A stretch of 62,941 bases of DNA from Bacillota bacterium (GTDB taxonomy: Bacteria > Bacillota > Sulfobacillia > Symbiobacteriales > Symbiobacteriaceae): positions 1 to 62,941 of the forward strand of contig JAMNXV010000192.1 of NCBI GenBank assembly GCA_023623185.1. The letters are read 5' to 3'. Below the pieces are notes generated by a model. The model made no database searches and was not told the origin of the DNA. It was given only the letters and a program-made list of their open reading frames with translations. A program made the position numbers and the translations under genes. Position 1 is the stretch's first letter. Every line of letters starts with the position of its first letter. Shown one piece after another: positions 32,501-39,894 of the stretch.

Positions 32501-32593
32501 GTAGTTTAACATCCAAACACCGGCAAGAGGATCCACGGCGCAGCCCGGCGTAGTTCATCTGGAATAAGAAGCACCAGTGTTCCACGTGGAACA
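29592..32593. repeat. Array of 20 parS centromere sites
   Basis: The 16-bp perfect palindrome TGTTCCACGTGGAACA occurs with starts at 29633, 29832, 29907, 30090, 30327, 30492, 30574, 30653, 30798, 30973, 31125, 31210, 31379, 31544, 31712, 31821, 32185 and 32578. Two further sites have one mismatch (29592 ends in T; 31997 has C for T in the centre). Weaker relatives lie at 30252 (12 of 16) and 31461 (13 of 16). It is a fully symmetrical version of the Bacillus ParB site. The flanks are diverged; many copies share GATG before and GTG or CTG after. I find no gene in this 3.1-kb stretch; open frames here read through the sites themselves. Confidence 0.96.
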
Positions 32594-32704
32594 CCGGGGC
32601 CCTGTCAGGCTTCTAAATAACACGGTCACGAATACAAGCGAACCGGGGGCTGGTCAGCCCCCGGCTTATGAAGAAATGAGGCAGCACAGAAGGAGGCCCA
32701 CCCG

Positions 32705-33208
32705 GTGGCAGTTCCCTTTTACGAAGACCCCCTGGCCATGGCATTCACCGCGCTTGCGTTTTGCATTCTGGCGATCATCATCCTGCTCATCGTTCTCGTG
32801 CGTCAGTCGGTCCTCCTCAGGCGGTACAAGACCCTGCTCAGCGGCAACACGCAGGCCAACATTGAAGAGTTGCTCATCCAGCAGCAAGAAGCCACGGCCG
32901 AACTGCGTGCCGCCCAGGAGGCGCTCCGCCGGCGCCTGACAGAACTGGAGGCCGCCTCGCAGAAGTACGTGCAGCGCATCGGCATCGTCAGGTTTAACGC
33001 CTTTCCCGACGTGGGCGCAGACCTCAGCTTCTCCTGTGCGCTCCTGGACGGGCAGGACAACGGCGTGGTGGTCACCTCCCTTTACGGCCGCACGGAGTGC
33101 CGCACCTACGCAAAACCCATCCGGGCCGGCGCCTCCAGTTACGTGCTCACCGATGAGGAAAAGCAGGCGCTGATGCAGGCGCGCGGCATAGGCAACGAAA
33201 AAGTGTAG
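32705..33208 (+). CDS. DUF4446 family membrane-anchored protein
   Basis: This 167-residue protein has one N-terminal membrane segment (about residues 12-33), a coiled-coil (40-85, AELRAAQEALRRRLTELEAA) and a C-terminal domain containing VGIVRFNAFPDVGADLSFSCALLD-like sequence characteristic of DUF4446. Such genes often lie beside parB in Clostridia. The function is unknown. The GTG start has AAGGAGG upstream. Confidence 0.82.
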   Translation: MAVPFYEDPLAMAFTALAFCILAIIILLIVLVRQSVLLRRYKTLLSGNTQANIEELLIQQQEATAELRAAQEALRRRLTELEAASQKYVQRIGIVRFNAFPDVGADLSFSCALLDGQDNGVVVTSLYGRTECRTYAKPIRAGASSYVLTDEEKQALMQARGIGNEKV

Positions 33209-33230
33209 CTACAATAGTCACAAGTAGGAA

Positions 33231-33283
33231 GGAAACAGGCAACGTTGGGTTGAATCCCCACATTGCCTGTTTCGTCTTTCCAG
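33231..33283 (+). terminator. Terminator after the DUF4446 gene
   Basis: GAAACAGGCAA (33232-33242) pairs with TTGCCTGTTTC (33263-33273), with an inner GTTGGG/CCCCAC pairing, followed by GTCTTTC. It separates the DUF4446 gene from the M23 peptidase gene. Confidence 0.7.
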
Positions 33284-33329
33284 CCGCAGGCCAGAGCCCT
33301 GAAAGAGAGCCTGAAGGGAGCGAGACCCG

Positions 33330-34385
33330 GTGCCGCGTGGGCCCAGACGAGTACAGCTCATCGTCGTGCCATCGACCAACCGACAGAGTTACAGCTTCTA
33401 CTTCTACCCGGCCCTCCTGGCAGCCGGCTTCGGGCTCGTGGTTTTGGTCGTCGCGGCGCTTGTGTTTGGCCTCAGGTTCTACCAGGCGGAGACCGCTCGG
33501 CTCAGGGCCGAGCTGGCGGAGATGGAGGCGCTGAAGCAGCAGGCGAGGCTGCAGCAGGAAGAGCTGGAGCTGATGAAGGAAACGGCGAAGCAGGTTGACC
33601 AGGAGTTGAGTCAGATCCGGCGGCTGGAACAGGATCTCGAGACCATGACAGAGGGGGAGGAGGTCCAGCTGCCCTCTCGTTCCTCCTTCGCAAGGAGCGC
33701 GCCTGCGGCCGACGCGGCGCGCGGCGGGCCGGAGACGAGCGCGCAACTGGTTCCCGCCCTCAGTCTGGCCAACATCCTGCCGGACGACGTGAGCCCCTAT
33801 GTGCTGGGCAAGCGCAACACCCTGGCGATGGACCTGAAGCTGGGGCGGCTCACCACTCCGATGGACAGCACCCTGGAGAGCGCGCGGGATCTGCGGGCCA
33901 GGCTGGCGGGACAGCTCGCCCGCCTGCGGGATTCGGCCAGGTCTCTCGCGGACGGGCGGGATCAACTGGCGGCCAGGCTGCACTACCTGGCCCACAAGCC
34001 GTCCGGCTGGCCGGTGCACGGCGCCGAGATCACCGACGGTTTCGGGCCCCGCCTGAGCCCCTTCGGCTGGGGCTGGCAGTTTCACGACGGCATTGACATG
34101 GGCCAGGATTACGGCGAGCCGGTCTACGCCACCGGCGCCGGAACAGTGGTTTACGCCGACTGGCTGGCCGGTGGATACGGAAAGTGCGTGATCATCGATC
34201 ACGGCTACGGTTTTCGCACGCTGTACGCCCATCTGCAGGACTGGAACGTGTCAGCGGGCCAGGAGGTATCGCGCGGCGATGTGATCGGCTGGGTCGGCAG
34301 CACCGGCCTGAGCACGGGACCGCACCTGCACTATGAGGTGCTGTTGAACGGCGTCGCCGTCGACCCCGAGCCCTACCTAGATTAA
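33330..34385 (+). CDS. Membrane-anchored M23 family endopeptidase
   Basis: This 351-residue protein has an N-terminal membrane segment (about residues 27-50), a coiled-coil (52-105) and a C-terminal LytM domain. The zinc ligands appear in FHDGIDMG and in PHLHYEV (HxH), so the enzyme should be active in cutting peptidoglycan cross-bridges. The start is GTG with AGGGAG upstream. Its stop overlaps the region of the bactofilin leader, and pairing of M23 peptidases with bactofilins is a known theme in cell-shape control. Confidence 0.9.
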   Translation: MPRGPRRVQLIVVPSTNRQSYSFYFYPALLAAGFGLVVLVVAALVFGLRFYQAETARLRAELAEMEALKQQARLQQEELELMKETAKQVDQELSQIRRLEQDLETMTEGEEVQLPSRSSFARSAPAADAARGGPETSAQLVPALSLANILPDDVSPYVLGKRNTLAMDLKLGRLTTPMDSTLESARDLRARLAGQLARLRDSARSLADGRDQLAARLHYLAHKPSGWPVHGAEITDGFGPRLSPFGWGWQFHDGIDMGQDYGEPVYATGAGTVVYADWLAGGYGKCVIIDHGYGFRTLYAHLQDWNVSAGQEVSRGDVIGWVGSTGLSTGPHLHYEVLLNGVAVDPEPYLD

Positions 34386-34402
34386 TGACCGGAGGAATGA
34401 CC

Positions 34403-34810
34403 GTGTTCCGCAGTCGCAAGAAAGCCACAACAGACAGCCTGTCCTACGGCAAGGTGGAGACCCTGATCGGCGAAGGAACGCAGATCAAGGGGTCGTTTCA
34501 GTCGTCCGGCGTCGTTCGGGTGGACGGATTCCTGGAGGGTACCATCGAGCATGACGGCGACCTGATCATCGGGCCCACCGGCCGCATCCAGGCCACTGTC
34601 AAGGCCAGGAGCCTGGCCATGGCCGGTGAAATCCAGGGCGACGTGGAGGTGGCCGAAAAGCTTGAGCTTCTGCCCGGCGCACACCTGAAAGGGGATGTGC
34701 GCTGCGGCCACCTGGTCATTCACGAGGGGGCACGCTTCCACGGCAGGAGCCTGATGTCTGAGGCTGACTTGTCCACGCCCCAACAGCCCGTCCGCTCCCA
34801 GGAGGAATGA
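34403..34810 (+). CDS. Bactofilin family cytoskeletal protein
   Basis: This 135-residue protein has the bactofilin core: VETLIGEGTQIKGSFQSSGVVRVDGFLEGTIEHDGD-type beta-helix repeats from about residue 18 to 105, with short polar tails. Bactofilins polymerise without nucleotide and scaffold other proteins. I chose GTG at 34403 because GGAGGA lies 6 bases upstream; the ATG at 34385 lacks a site. It lies 17 bases after the M23 gene, with which it likely acts. Confidence 0.9.
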   Translation: MFRSRKKATTDSLSYGKVETLIGEGTQIKGSFQSSGVVRVDGFLEGTIEHDGDLIIGPTGRIQATVKARSLAMAGEIQGDVEVAEKLELLPGAHLKGDVRCGHLVIHEGARFHGRSLMSEADLSTPQQPVRSQEE

Positions 34811-34856
34811 GCACCGCCGCATCGCCCGCCCTGTGCAAACAGGACGGGCGATCACG

Positions 34857-35474
34857 TCACTTTCCCGTGTGGCCCTGGCTCTGCCTGAGCAGTAGCGCGC
34901 GCAGGCCCTGCTCGAGGCCGGCGGCAGCCACCTGGGCCATCCGCATGACCAGGCTCAACCGGGTATTCTGGAGCACAAAATACTCCATGAAGCCCCCCAC
35001 GTTGACCACGCCGGTCAGGTAGACGTCGCCCGCCGGCGGCAGCGACTTGGCCACGCCTGCGCCCGGGCGCAGGCTCCCCGTTCCGACGGAAAGGTAGCCG
35101 ACCGACTCGGCCCTGCCCAGGCAGGCGTCGACGGCCAGCACCAGGGGGCGCCGAAACCTCCGCTCCACCCAGGCCAGCGCATCGGTCAGGTTGCCTGCGT
35201 GAACGGGCTTGTCCAGGGTGCCGAGCACCGTGATACCCTCCGGCAGGGCTCCCTGCAGCCGGCTGCCCACCAGCGGCCCCAGGGCGTCGCCGATGGAGCG
35301 GTCGGATCCGATGCACAGGGCGACCATCCCGTCGCACCGGTGGATCAGCCCGGCTGCGCAGCTTTCCAGCGCAGCGGCAATCACCGCGGGGGCCGCCGCG
35401 TCGTCCATATGAATGCGCGTCTCCTCGCGCGGGGAGGCTGTGCGCCGAGCGGACAAGTTGCCACCATCACCCAA
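34857..35474 (-). CDS. yyaC: Sporulation protein YyaC family (putative sporulation protease)
   Basis: This 205-residue protein of the DUF1256/YyaC family has VALCIGSDRSIGDALGPLVGSRL, VLAVDACLGRAESVGYLSVG and VGGFMEYFVLQNTRLSLVMRMA. It resembles the germination-protease fold and is sporulation-linked in Bacillus, where it also lies next to parAB. The start is chosen as TTG at 35474 with GGAGGGAAGG upstream, which keeps the conserved ETRIH segment. It is the only minus-strand gene between oriC and 61 kb. Confidence 0.85.
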   Translation of the reverse strand: MGDGGNLSARRTASPREETRIHMDDAAAPAVIAAALESCAAGLIHRCDGMVALCIGSDRSIGDALGPLVGSRLQGALPEGITVLGTLDKPVHAGNLTDALAWVERRFRRPLVLAVDACLGRAESVGYLSVGTGSLRPGAGVAKSLPPAGDVYLTGVVNVGGFMEYFVLQNTRLSLVMRMAQVAAAGLEQGLRALLLRQSQGHTGK

Positions 35475-35573
35475 GGCCCTTCCCTCCGACTCCGGTCCCC
35501 GGGGACCGTGGTACAGGGAAGTATACTGCAATCCCTGGCAGCCTATGTGCAGCCAGTGCCATAGGAGGCGCTT

Positions 35574-36119
35574 ATGGAACAGGAGGAGCGGTCACCGGTA
35601 CTGAAGCAGGCGGATGACCTGTATGCCCGGGGCCGGCTGGAGGAGGCGCTTCAGCTCTACCGCGAGGTCCTGGCGGAGGACGAGACCATCGCCTGGGCCC
35701 ACAGCCGGACCGGGGCCATCCTGGCCCAGTTGGGCGACTTGGAGGCGGCCGAGGCCCACCTGCGGCGAGCCATCGAGCTTGATCCGAACCTTCCCCAGGC
35801 GCACAGCAACCTCGGGAACCTGGATTACTCCCGCGGGGCCTACGAGGCCGCTCTCGAGAAATACAAGACTGCCGTTGCGCTGGACCCCAACAACCCCACT
35901 TTTTATGAAAACCTCCACGCGGCATATAAGCGACTCGGGCGGCTGCACGAGGCCGTGGAGGCCATCAAGAAGGCCCAGCGCCTGAAGCGCACTCACTTTC
36001 AGGAGGAGGCCAGGCAGGACATGGCGGCCATGCGCGGCAGCCTGAAGCGGCGCGCCGGCTGCCTGCCGGTCGGGCTTTTCCTCGCGCTGGTCGCGGTGGG
36101 GGGTGCGCTTCTTCTCTGA
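35574..36119 (+). CDS. TPR-repeat protein with C-terminal membrane anchor
   Basis: This 181-residue protein has about four tetratricopeptide repeats (ADDLYARGRLEEALQLYREVLAED, then AHSRTGAILAQLGDLEAAEAHLRRAIELDP, and so on) up to residue 135. A hydrophobic C-terminal tail (GCLPVGLFLALVAVGGALLL) follows, so the repeats should face the cytoplasm. It is likely a protein-interaction scaffold; no specific partner can be named. AGGAGG lies before the ATG. Confidence 0.82.
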   Translation: MEQEERSPVLKQADDLYARGRLEEALQLYREVLAEDETIAWAHSRTGAILAQLGDLEAAEAHLRRAIELDPNLPQAHSNLGNLDYSRGAYEAALEKYKTAVALDPNNPTFYENLHAAYKRLGRLHEAVEAIKKAQRLKRTHFQEEARQDMAAMRGSLKRRAGCLPVGLFLALVAVGGALLL

Positions 36120-36159
36120 GGGCGCCGGGATGTAACAGCGCTGTAAAGGCAGGGATAAT

Positions 36160-36864
36160 ATGGACCTGAGTGCTTTCACCGCACTGGACTGGGCCATCGT
36201 CGGCGTGCTGCTCGTGGCGGTGGCCGCGGGCTGGGTACGGGGCATCGTGCGCGTACTGCTGGGCTTTCTTTCCTTCCTGCTCGCGGTCATGATCGCCGGG
36301 CGGCTGACCGGGCCCCTGGTGGCCTGGCTGGACCGGATGTGGAACATACCGGGGCGGGTGGCCGACGGCATCATCCAGCGCTCGGCCCGCTCCGGCGAGA
36401 CGCTGGCGGCGTCGCTGGACCAGGTGGCCATCCCGCTGCGCTACAAGGAGTCGCTGCTGCAGGACGTCGCCCGCGTGTCCACCGAGATGGGCGAACTGCC
36501 GGCGGTGGAGATGGCCGCCCAGCAGATCGCCCTGGGCGCGACCACCGCAATTTGCTTCATCGTACTCGTCCTCCTGCTCACCACGGCGTTGCGGTGGCTG
36601 GGAGGCCTCTTCGCCGACGTGCTGCAGAGCCTGCCCATCGTCGGACTCGCCGACCGGCTGCTCGGGGCCGCGGCCCTGGGCACGGCGGCGGTGCTCGCCC
36701 TGACGCTGCTGGTGATCTGGGTGATACCGACCCTGTCTGTTTTCGGCATTCAGGGTCTGGGGGAGATGGCGAACCAGTCGGTTACGCCGCCCTACCTGAT
36801 TCAGGCCTTCGAGTGGATTCGCCGGGTGGTCATCGGAGGAGGGATGCGGCTGTGGAACGAGTGA
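36160..36864 (+). CDS. CvpA family membrane protein
   Basis: This 234-residue protein starts with FTALDWAIVGVLLVAVAAGWVRGIVRVLLGF, the CvpA signature of a membrane segment followed by G-x-x-RG. It has further membrane segments near residues 35-50, 125-145 and 165-195. CvpA proteins are linked to envelope integrity and colicin V production in Escherichia coli; the role in Firmicutes is unclear. It overlaps the next gene by 13 bases. Confidence 0.82.
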   Translation: MDLSAFTALDWAIVGVLLVAVAAGWVRGIVRVLLGFLSFLLAVMIAGRLTGPLVAWLDRMWNIPGRVADGIIQRSARSGETLAASLDQVAIPLRYKESLLQDVARVSTEMGELPAVEMAAQQIALGATTAICFIVLVLLLTTALRWLGGLFADVLQSLPIVGLADRLLGAAALGTAAVLALTLLVIWVIPTLSVFGIQGLGEMANQSVTPPYLIQAFEWIRRVVIGGGMRLWNE

Positions 36865-37064
36865 GGTACGAGGTCGGCGACCATGTGCGGTTGAAGAAGC
36901 CGCACCCCTGCGGATCATACCGGTGGGAGATCTACCGGACGGGCGTCGACTTCGGGCTGAAGTGTCTCGGCTGCGGACACCGGGTGATGATTCCCCGGCC
37001 CAAGTTTGAGAAGAGCGTGCGGGAGCGCTACCCGAAGGATCAGCTGGGGGAACAGCCGGAGTAA
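36852..37064 (+). CDS. DUF951 family small zinc-ribbon-like protein
   Basis: This 70-residue protein reads VRYEVGDHVRLKKPHPCGSY followed by RWEIYRTGVDFGLKCLGCGH, the DUF951 (YyzM) signature with CxxC. The family sits near parB and rpsF in many Firmicutes, and its function is unknown. GTG at 36852 is preceded by GGAGGAGGG at 7 bases, inside the end of the CvpA gene. Confidence 0.87.
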   Translation: MERVRYEVGDHVRLKKPHPCGSYRWEIYRTGVDFGLKCLGCGHRVMIPRPKFEKSVRERYPKDQLGEQPE

Positions 37065-37079
37065 CGCGCGGTGAAAGGC

Positions 37080-37108
37080 TTGCGCGGCCTGTCCGCGCGT
37101 GTTATATT
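37080..37108 (+). promoter_or_regulatory. Promoter of rpsF-ssb-rpsR
   Basis: TTGCGC (37080-37085) and TATATT (37103-37108) are separated by 17 bases, directly upstream of the structured rpsF leader. Confidence 0.6.
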
Positions 37109-37146
37109 GAATTGGATGTGCACGCAGGTCGTGCCGTCACAGGGCG

Positions 37147-37209
37147 CAGCCCGCCCGGGCTGCTGCCTCCCTGCTCCACCGGAAGTGGAGCCATCAGTCC
37201 AGAGGGAGG
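37147..37209 (+). promoter_or_regulatory. Candidate S6:S18 autoregulatory leader of rpsF
   Basis: A stem GCAGCC/GGGCTGC is followed by a composite hairpin. GCTCCAC (37173-37179) pairs with GTGGAGC (37185-37191) around an ACCGGAA loop, and the flanking CCTCCCT (37166-37172) pairs with AGGGAGG (37203-37209), the ribosome-binding site of rpsF. Leaders upstream of rpsF in many bacteria bind the S6:S18 pair through a CCG-containing motif; this one looks like such a switch, but the fold was done by eye. Confidence 0.5.
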
Positions 37210-37222
37210 AGGTGCTACCGTT

Positions 37223-37510
37223 ATGCGGAAGTACGAGATGATGGTGATCGCTCGTCCGGAACTGGATGAGGCGGGTCTTCAGGCCCTGTCCGAGAAGATC
37301 ACCGAGCTCATCACCGGCAATGGCGGGGCGATCGAAAGCCAGGATGCCTGGAAGAAGCAGCGCCTCGCGTACGAGATCAAGGACATGCGCGAGGGCTTCT
37401 ACTCGGTCGTCAACTTCACCGGTGAGCCCCGGACCGCGGATGAACTGAACCGCGTCCTGAAGATCACCGACGAGGTCGTCCGCTTCCTGATCGTCCGGCC
37501 TGAGGAGTAA
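37223..37510 (+). CDS. rpsF: Ribosomal protein bS6
   Basis: This 95-residue protein begins MRKYEMMVIARPELDEAGL and contains AWKKQRLAYEIKDMREGFYSVVNF-type sequence and a RFLIVRPEE end, all typical of bS6. It is a small-subunit protein that pairs with S18. The ATG has GGGAGGAGG upstream, which is part of the proposed leader hairpin. Confidence 0.97.
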   Translation: MRKYEMMVIARPELDEAGLQALSEKITELITGNGGAIESQDAWKKQRLAYEIKDMREGFYSVVNFTGEPRTADELNRVLKITDEVVRFLIVRPEE

Positions 37511-37532
37511 GCCGATAAGAGGAGGTAAGGAT

Positions 37533-37952
37533 GTGCTCAATTCCGTCGTTTTGATTGGCCGCCTTACCAAGGATCCTGAACTGCGGTACACGCCGTCCGG
37601 CAAGGCTGTCGCCAACCTCCGGCTGGCCGTGGACCGCGGCACCGTCAATCAACAGGGCGAGAGGGAGACGGACTTCATCGACATCGTCGTGTGGGAGCGC
37701 CAGGCCGAGACCGTCGCCAACTACCTTCGGAAGGGCCGGCTGGTGGCCGTGCAGGGCCGCCTGCAGATCCGGCAGTACACCAACCAGGAAGGTCAGAGGC
37801 GGGAGCGGGCGGAGGTCGTCGCCAGTACGGTCCGGTTCCTGGACAGCGCCCGTGACCACGCAGGCGGTGAGGGCACTGCGCCCGCACCCCGGCGCGATGA
37901 GGGCATGGGCAGCGAGCTGACCTTCAACGATGACGAGGATGTCCCCTTCTAG
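37533..37952 (+). CDS. ssb: Single-stranded DNA-binding protein
   Basis: This 139-residue protein has the OB-fold core (LNSVVLIGRLTKDPELRYTPSG and ETDFIDIVVWERQAETVANYL) and the acidic C-terminal tip DDEDVPF that recruits repair and replication proteins. The linker is short for an SSB. The start is GTG with GAGGTAAGG upstream; it lies between rpsF and rpsR as in most Firmicutes. Confidence 0.96.
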   Translation: MLNSVVLIGRLTKDPELRYTPSGKAVANLRLAVDRGTVNQQGERETDFIDIVVWERQAETVANYLRKGRLVAVQGRLQIRQYTNQEGQRRERAEVVASTVRFLDSARDHAGGEGTAPAPRRDEGMGSELTFNDDEDVPF

Positions 37953-37973
37953 GACCAAAGGAGGACAGACATC

Positions 37974-38204
37974 ATGCGCCGTGAACGTGGCCGTCGCGCG
38001 AGGCGCCGTGTGTGCAGCTTCTGCGTCGACAAGATCGAGCACGTAGATTATAAGGATGCCGCTCGCCTGAAGCGGTACATCACCGAGCGGGGCAAGATTC
38101 TGCCCCGGCGCATCTCGGGCAACTGCGCCCGCCATCAGCGGCAGTTGACCGTAGCCATCAAGCGGGCCCGCATCATGGCCCTGCTGCCGTTTACCGTCGA
38201 GTAA
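37974..38204 (+). CDS. rpsR: Ribosomal protein bS18
   Basis: This 76-residue basic protein ends [13 protein letters not shown] and has [24 protein letters not shown], the bS18 signature. It retains the CSFC and NCxxH residues of the zinc-binding (C+) form of S18. AGGAGG lies before the ATG. Confidence 0.97.
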   Translation: MRRERGRRARRRVCSFCVDKIEHVDYKDAARLKRYITERGKILPRRISGNCARHQRQLTVAIKRARIMALLPFTVE

Positions 38205-38225
38205 GCGGCTAACGCAACGGAAAGA

Positions 38226-38256
38226 GGGGGGCACCGCATTCGGCGGGCCCCCCTGT
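38226..38256 (+). terminator. Probable terminator after rpsR
   Basis: GGGGGGC (38226-38232) pairs with GCCCCCC (38247-38253) with inner CGC/GCG pairing, followed by TGTTCG. The T-tract is weak. A short direct repeat (CCATCAACGCTCA) follows at about 38263 and 38279. Confidence 0.5.
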
Positions 38257-38309
38257 TCGCTCAGCCATCAACGCTCATCCATCAACGCTCACCAGAAGGA
38301 GCATACCGC

Positions 38310-39344
38310 ATGGAAAGCCGATCGACCCGCTTGCAGGGACTCGTCTTTGGCGGGCTGATGGCGGCCATGACCGTGGTTTTCAGCCTGGTGCCGGTGCTCT
38401 CCGTCCTGATGCCGATCCCGCTGGTGCTGGCCTACGTCCGGTATGGCGGGCGCATCGCCGTGATGACGGCGACCGCCGCCACCCTCTTCACCATGGCGTT
38501 CACCGGCGTGGTCTCCGGCATCCTGGCCATTCCGGCCGGCATCCTGCCCGGCCTGATCTTCGGAATGGGCTTCCGCCGGAAGTGGAAGCCACTCTCCATC
38601 GGTCTCGCCGCCGTGCTCACCTTCTTTTTCGGCTTCGCGCTGACCTACGTGGTCACCCGGGTGGCTATGTTCGACGGGCGCGATCCCTTCGTGGCCATGA
38701 TGGAGACCCCGGCGTTCCAGAGCCAGGTGGAAACCTTCGCCGTCATGATGGAACAGGTGGCCGACAGCGCGGAGGCCCTGGCCGCGCAGCGCGGAACCGC
38801 CCCGCCCCAGGGCGCGCAGCTATACCGGGAGATGGCCGATCTTCTGCGCCGCGACGCCGTGGGCATCTTCTGGACCATGCTGCCTTCCTCACTGTTCCTG
38901 ATGGGAGCGTTCAGCAGCTGGCTCAACTACATGCTGTGCAAGCTCATCCTGCCTCGGTTCGGCCACCAGTTGCCGCCGTCGACGCCCTTCGCCGAATTCC
39001 GGCTGCCGGTGTGGCTCATCTGGGCGTATGCGATCATCGCCCTGCTGGCGCCGTTGTTCGCCGGCGGCGACATGACGGCGCTGCCCTGGTGGGGCAAGCT
39101 CCTGCTCAACGTGTTCACGCCGCTCATGCTCATCCTGGTGCTTGCGGGGCTGGCCGTGGCCTACGGCTACCTGCGGAGGCGCGGGCTGGAGAAGGGCGTG
39201 GCCGTGCTGATCGTGGCGGCCGGCGTCCTGCTCCTTGGGCAGATCGGCATGCACATCCTGGTGCTGCTGGCCATGTGGGACACGGTGTTCGATGTGCGCG
39301 GCCTCGGGCACGGTTTGTGGAAGCGATCGGAGGAGATCCGTTAA
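38310..39344 (+). CDS. DUF2232 (YybS-like) polytopic membrane protein
   Basis: This 344-residue protein has about eight hydrophobic segments, beginning LVFGGLMAAMTVVFSLVPVLSVLMPIPLVLAYVRYGGR, typical of the YybS/DUF2232 family that lies next to rplI in Firmicutes. It resembles the S-component fold of vitamin transporters in its N-terminal half. Its substrate is unknown. A ribosome-binding site AGAAGGAG precedes the ATG. Confidence 0.85.
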   Translation: MESRSTRLQGLVFGGLMAAMTVVFSLVPVLSVLMPIPLVLAYVRYGGRIAVMTATAATLFTMAFTGVVSGILAIPAGILPGLIFGMGFRRKWKPLSIGLAAVLTFFFGFALTYVVTRVAMFDGRDPFVAMMETPAFQSQVETFAVMMEQVADSAEALAAQRGTAPPQGAQLYREMADLLRRDAVGIFWTMLPSSLFLMGAFSSWLNYMLCKLILPRFGHQLPPSTPFAEFRLPVWLIWAYAIIALLAPLFAGGDMTALPWWGKLLLNVFTPLMLILVLAGLAVAYGYLRRRGLEKGVAVLIVAAGVLLLGQIGMHILVLLAMWDTVFDVRGLGHGLWKRSEEIR

Positions 39345-39358
39345 CTGGAGGGATAAGA

Positions 39359-39805
39359 ATGAAGGTCATTCTGAAGGCCGACGTGAAGGGTACGGGGAAG
39401 AAGGGAGAGACCGTCGAGGTCGCGGACGGCTACGCGCGGAACTACCTGATTCCCCGGGGCCTGGCCGTGGCCGCCTCCGAAGGCGCCCTGCGCTCCATCG
39501 AAGCGGAGCGGAGAGCGCAGAAGGCGAAGAAGGAGCGGCAGATCGCCGAACTCACGGCCCTGCGGGACCAGCTCGAGGGCCAGACGATACAGCTACCGGC
39601 CAAGTCCGGCGAGGCGGGCCGCCTCTTTGGATCGATCACCAACAAGGACGTGGCCGAGGCGATTTCCCGCCACATCGGCAAGCCCTTTGACCGCAAGCTG
39701 GTCGACCTGAGCACGCCGATCAAGACCCTGGGCGTCCACTCGGTCACGCTGCGGTTCGGCCACAACATTACCGGCAAAGTCAACGTTGAGATTGTGCCCG
39801 AGTGA
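39359..39805 (+). CDS. rplI: Ribosomal protein bL9
   Basis: This 148-residue protein begins MKVILKADVKGTGKKGETVEV, then ADGYARNYLIPRGLAV. It has the long connecting helix (EAERRAQKAKKERQIAELTAL) and a C-terminal domain containing GRLFGSITNKDVAEAI. It is a large-subunit protein. The ATG at 39359 follows GGAGGG and lies 14 bases after the YybS-like gene. Confidence 0.96.
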   Translation: MKVILKADVKGTGKKGETVEVADGYARNYLIPRGLAVAASEGALRSIEAERRAQKAKKERQIAELTALRDQLEGQTIQLPAKSGEAGRLFGSITNKDVAEAISRHIGKPFDRKLVDLSTPIKTLGVHSVTLRFGHNITGKVNVEIVPE

Positions 39806-39894
39806 CAGCCAGCGGCCCGGCCGGCGGTTTCCGGTCTGGGCCGTCGTCAACTTGGCCGTCCTCGCTTGGAAGGAGGTGTGGGCTTCGGCCGCCT

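Noticed and set aside
29791-32504. Many open frames of 60-200 codons in the parS array, on both strands, with recurring FHVEQ, VPRGT and STWN peptides
   Set aside because: The recurring peptides are the translated parS palindrome in different frames. The 16-mer has no stop codon, so frames extend through it. No ribosome-binding sites or family features support genes.
29592-32593. CRISPR-like array of short repeats
   Set aside because: The repeat is a 16-bp palindrome, spacing is irregular (41-393 bases), and there are no cas genes. It matches the ParB site and follows parB.
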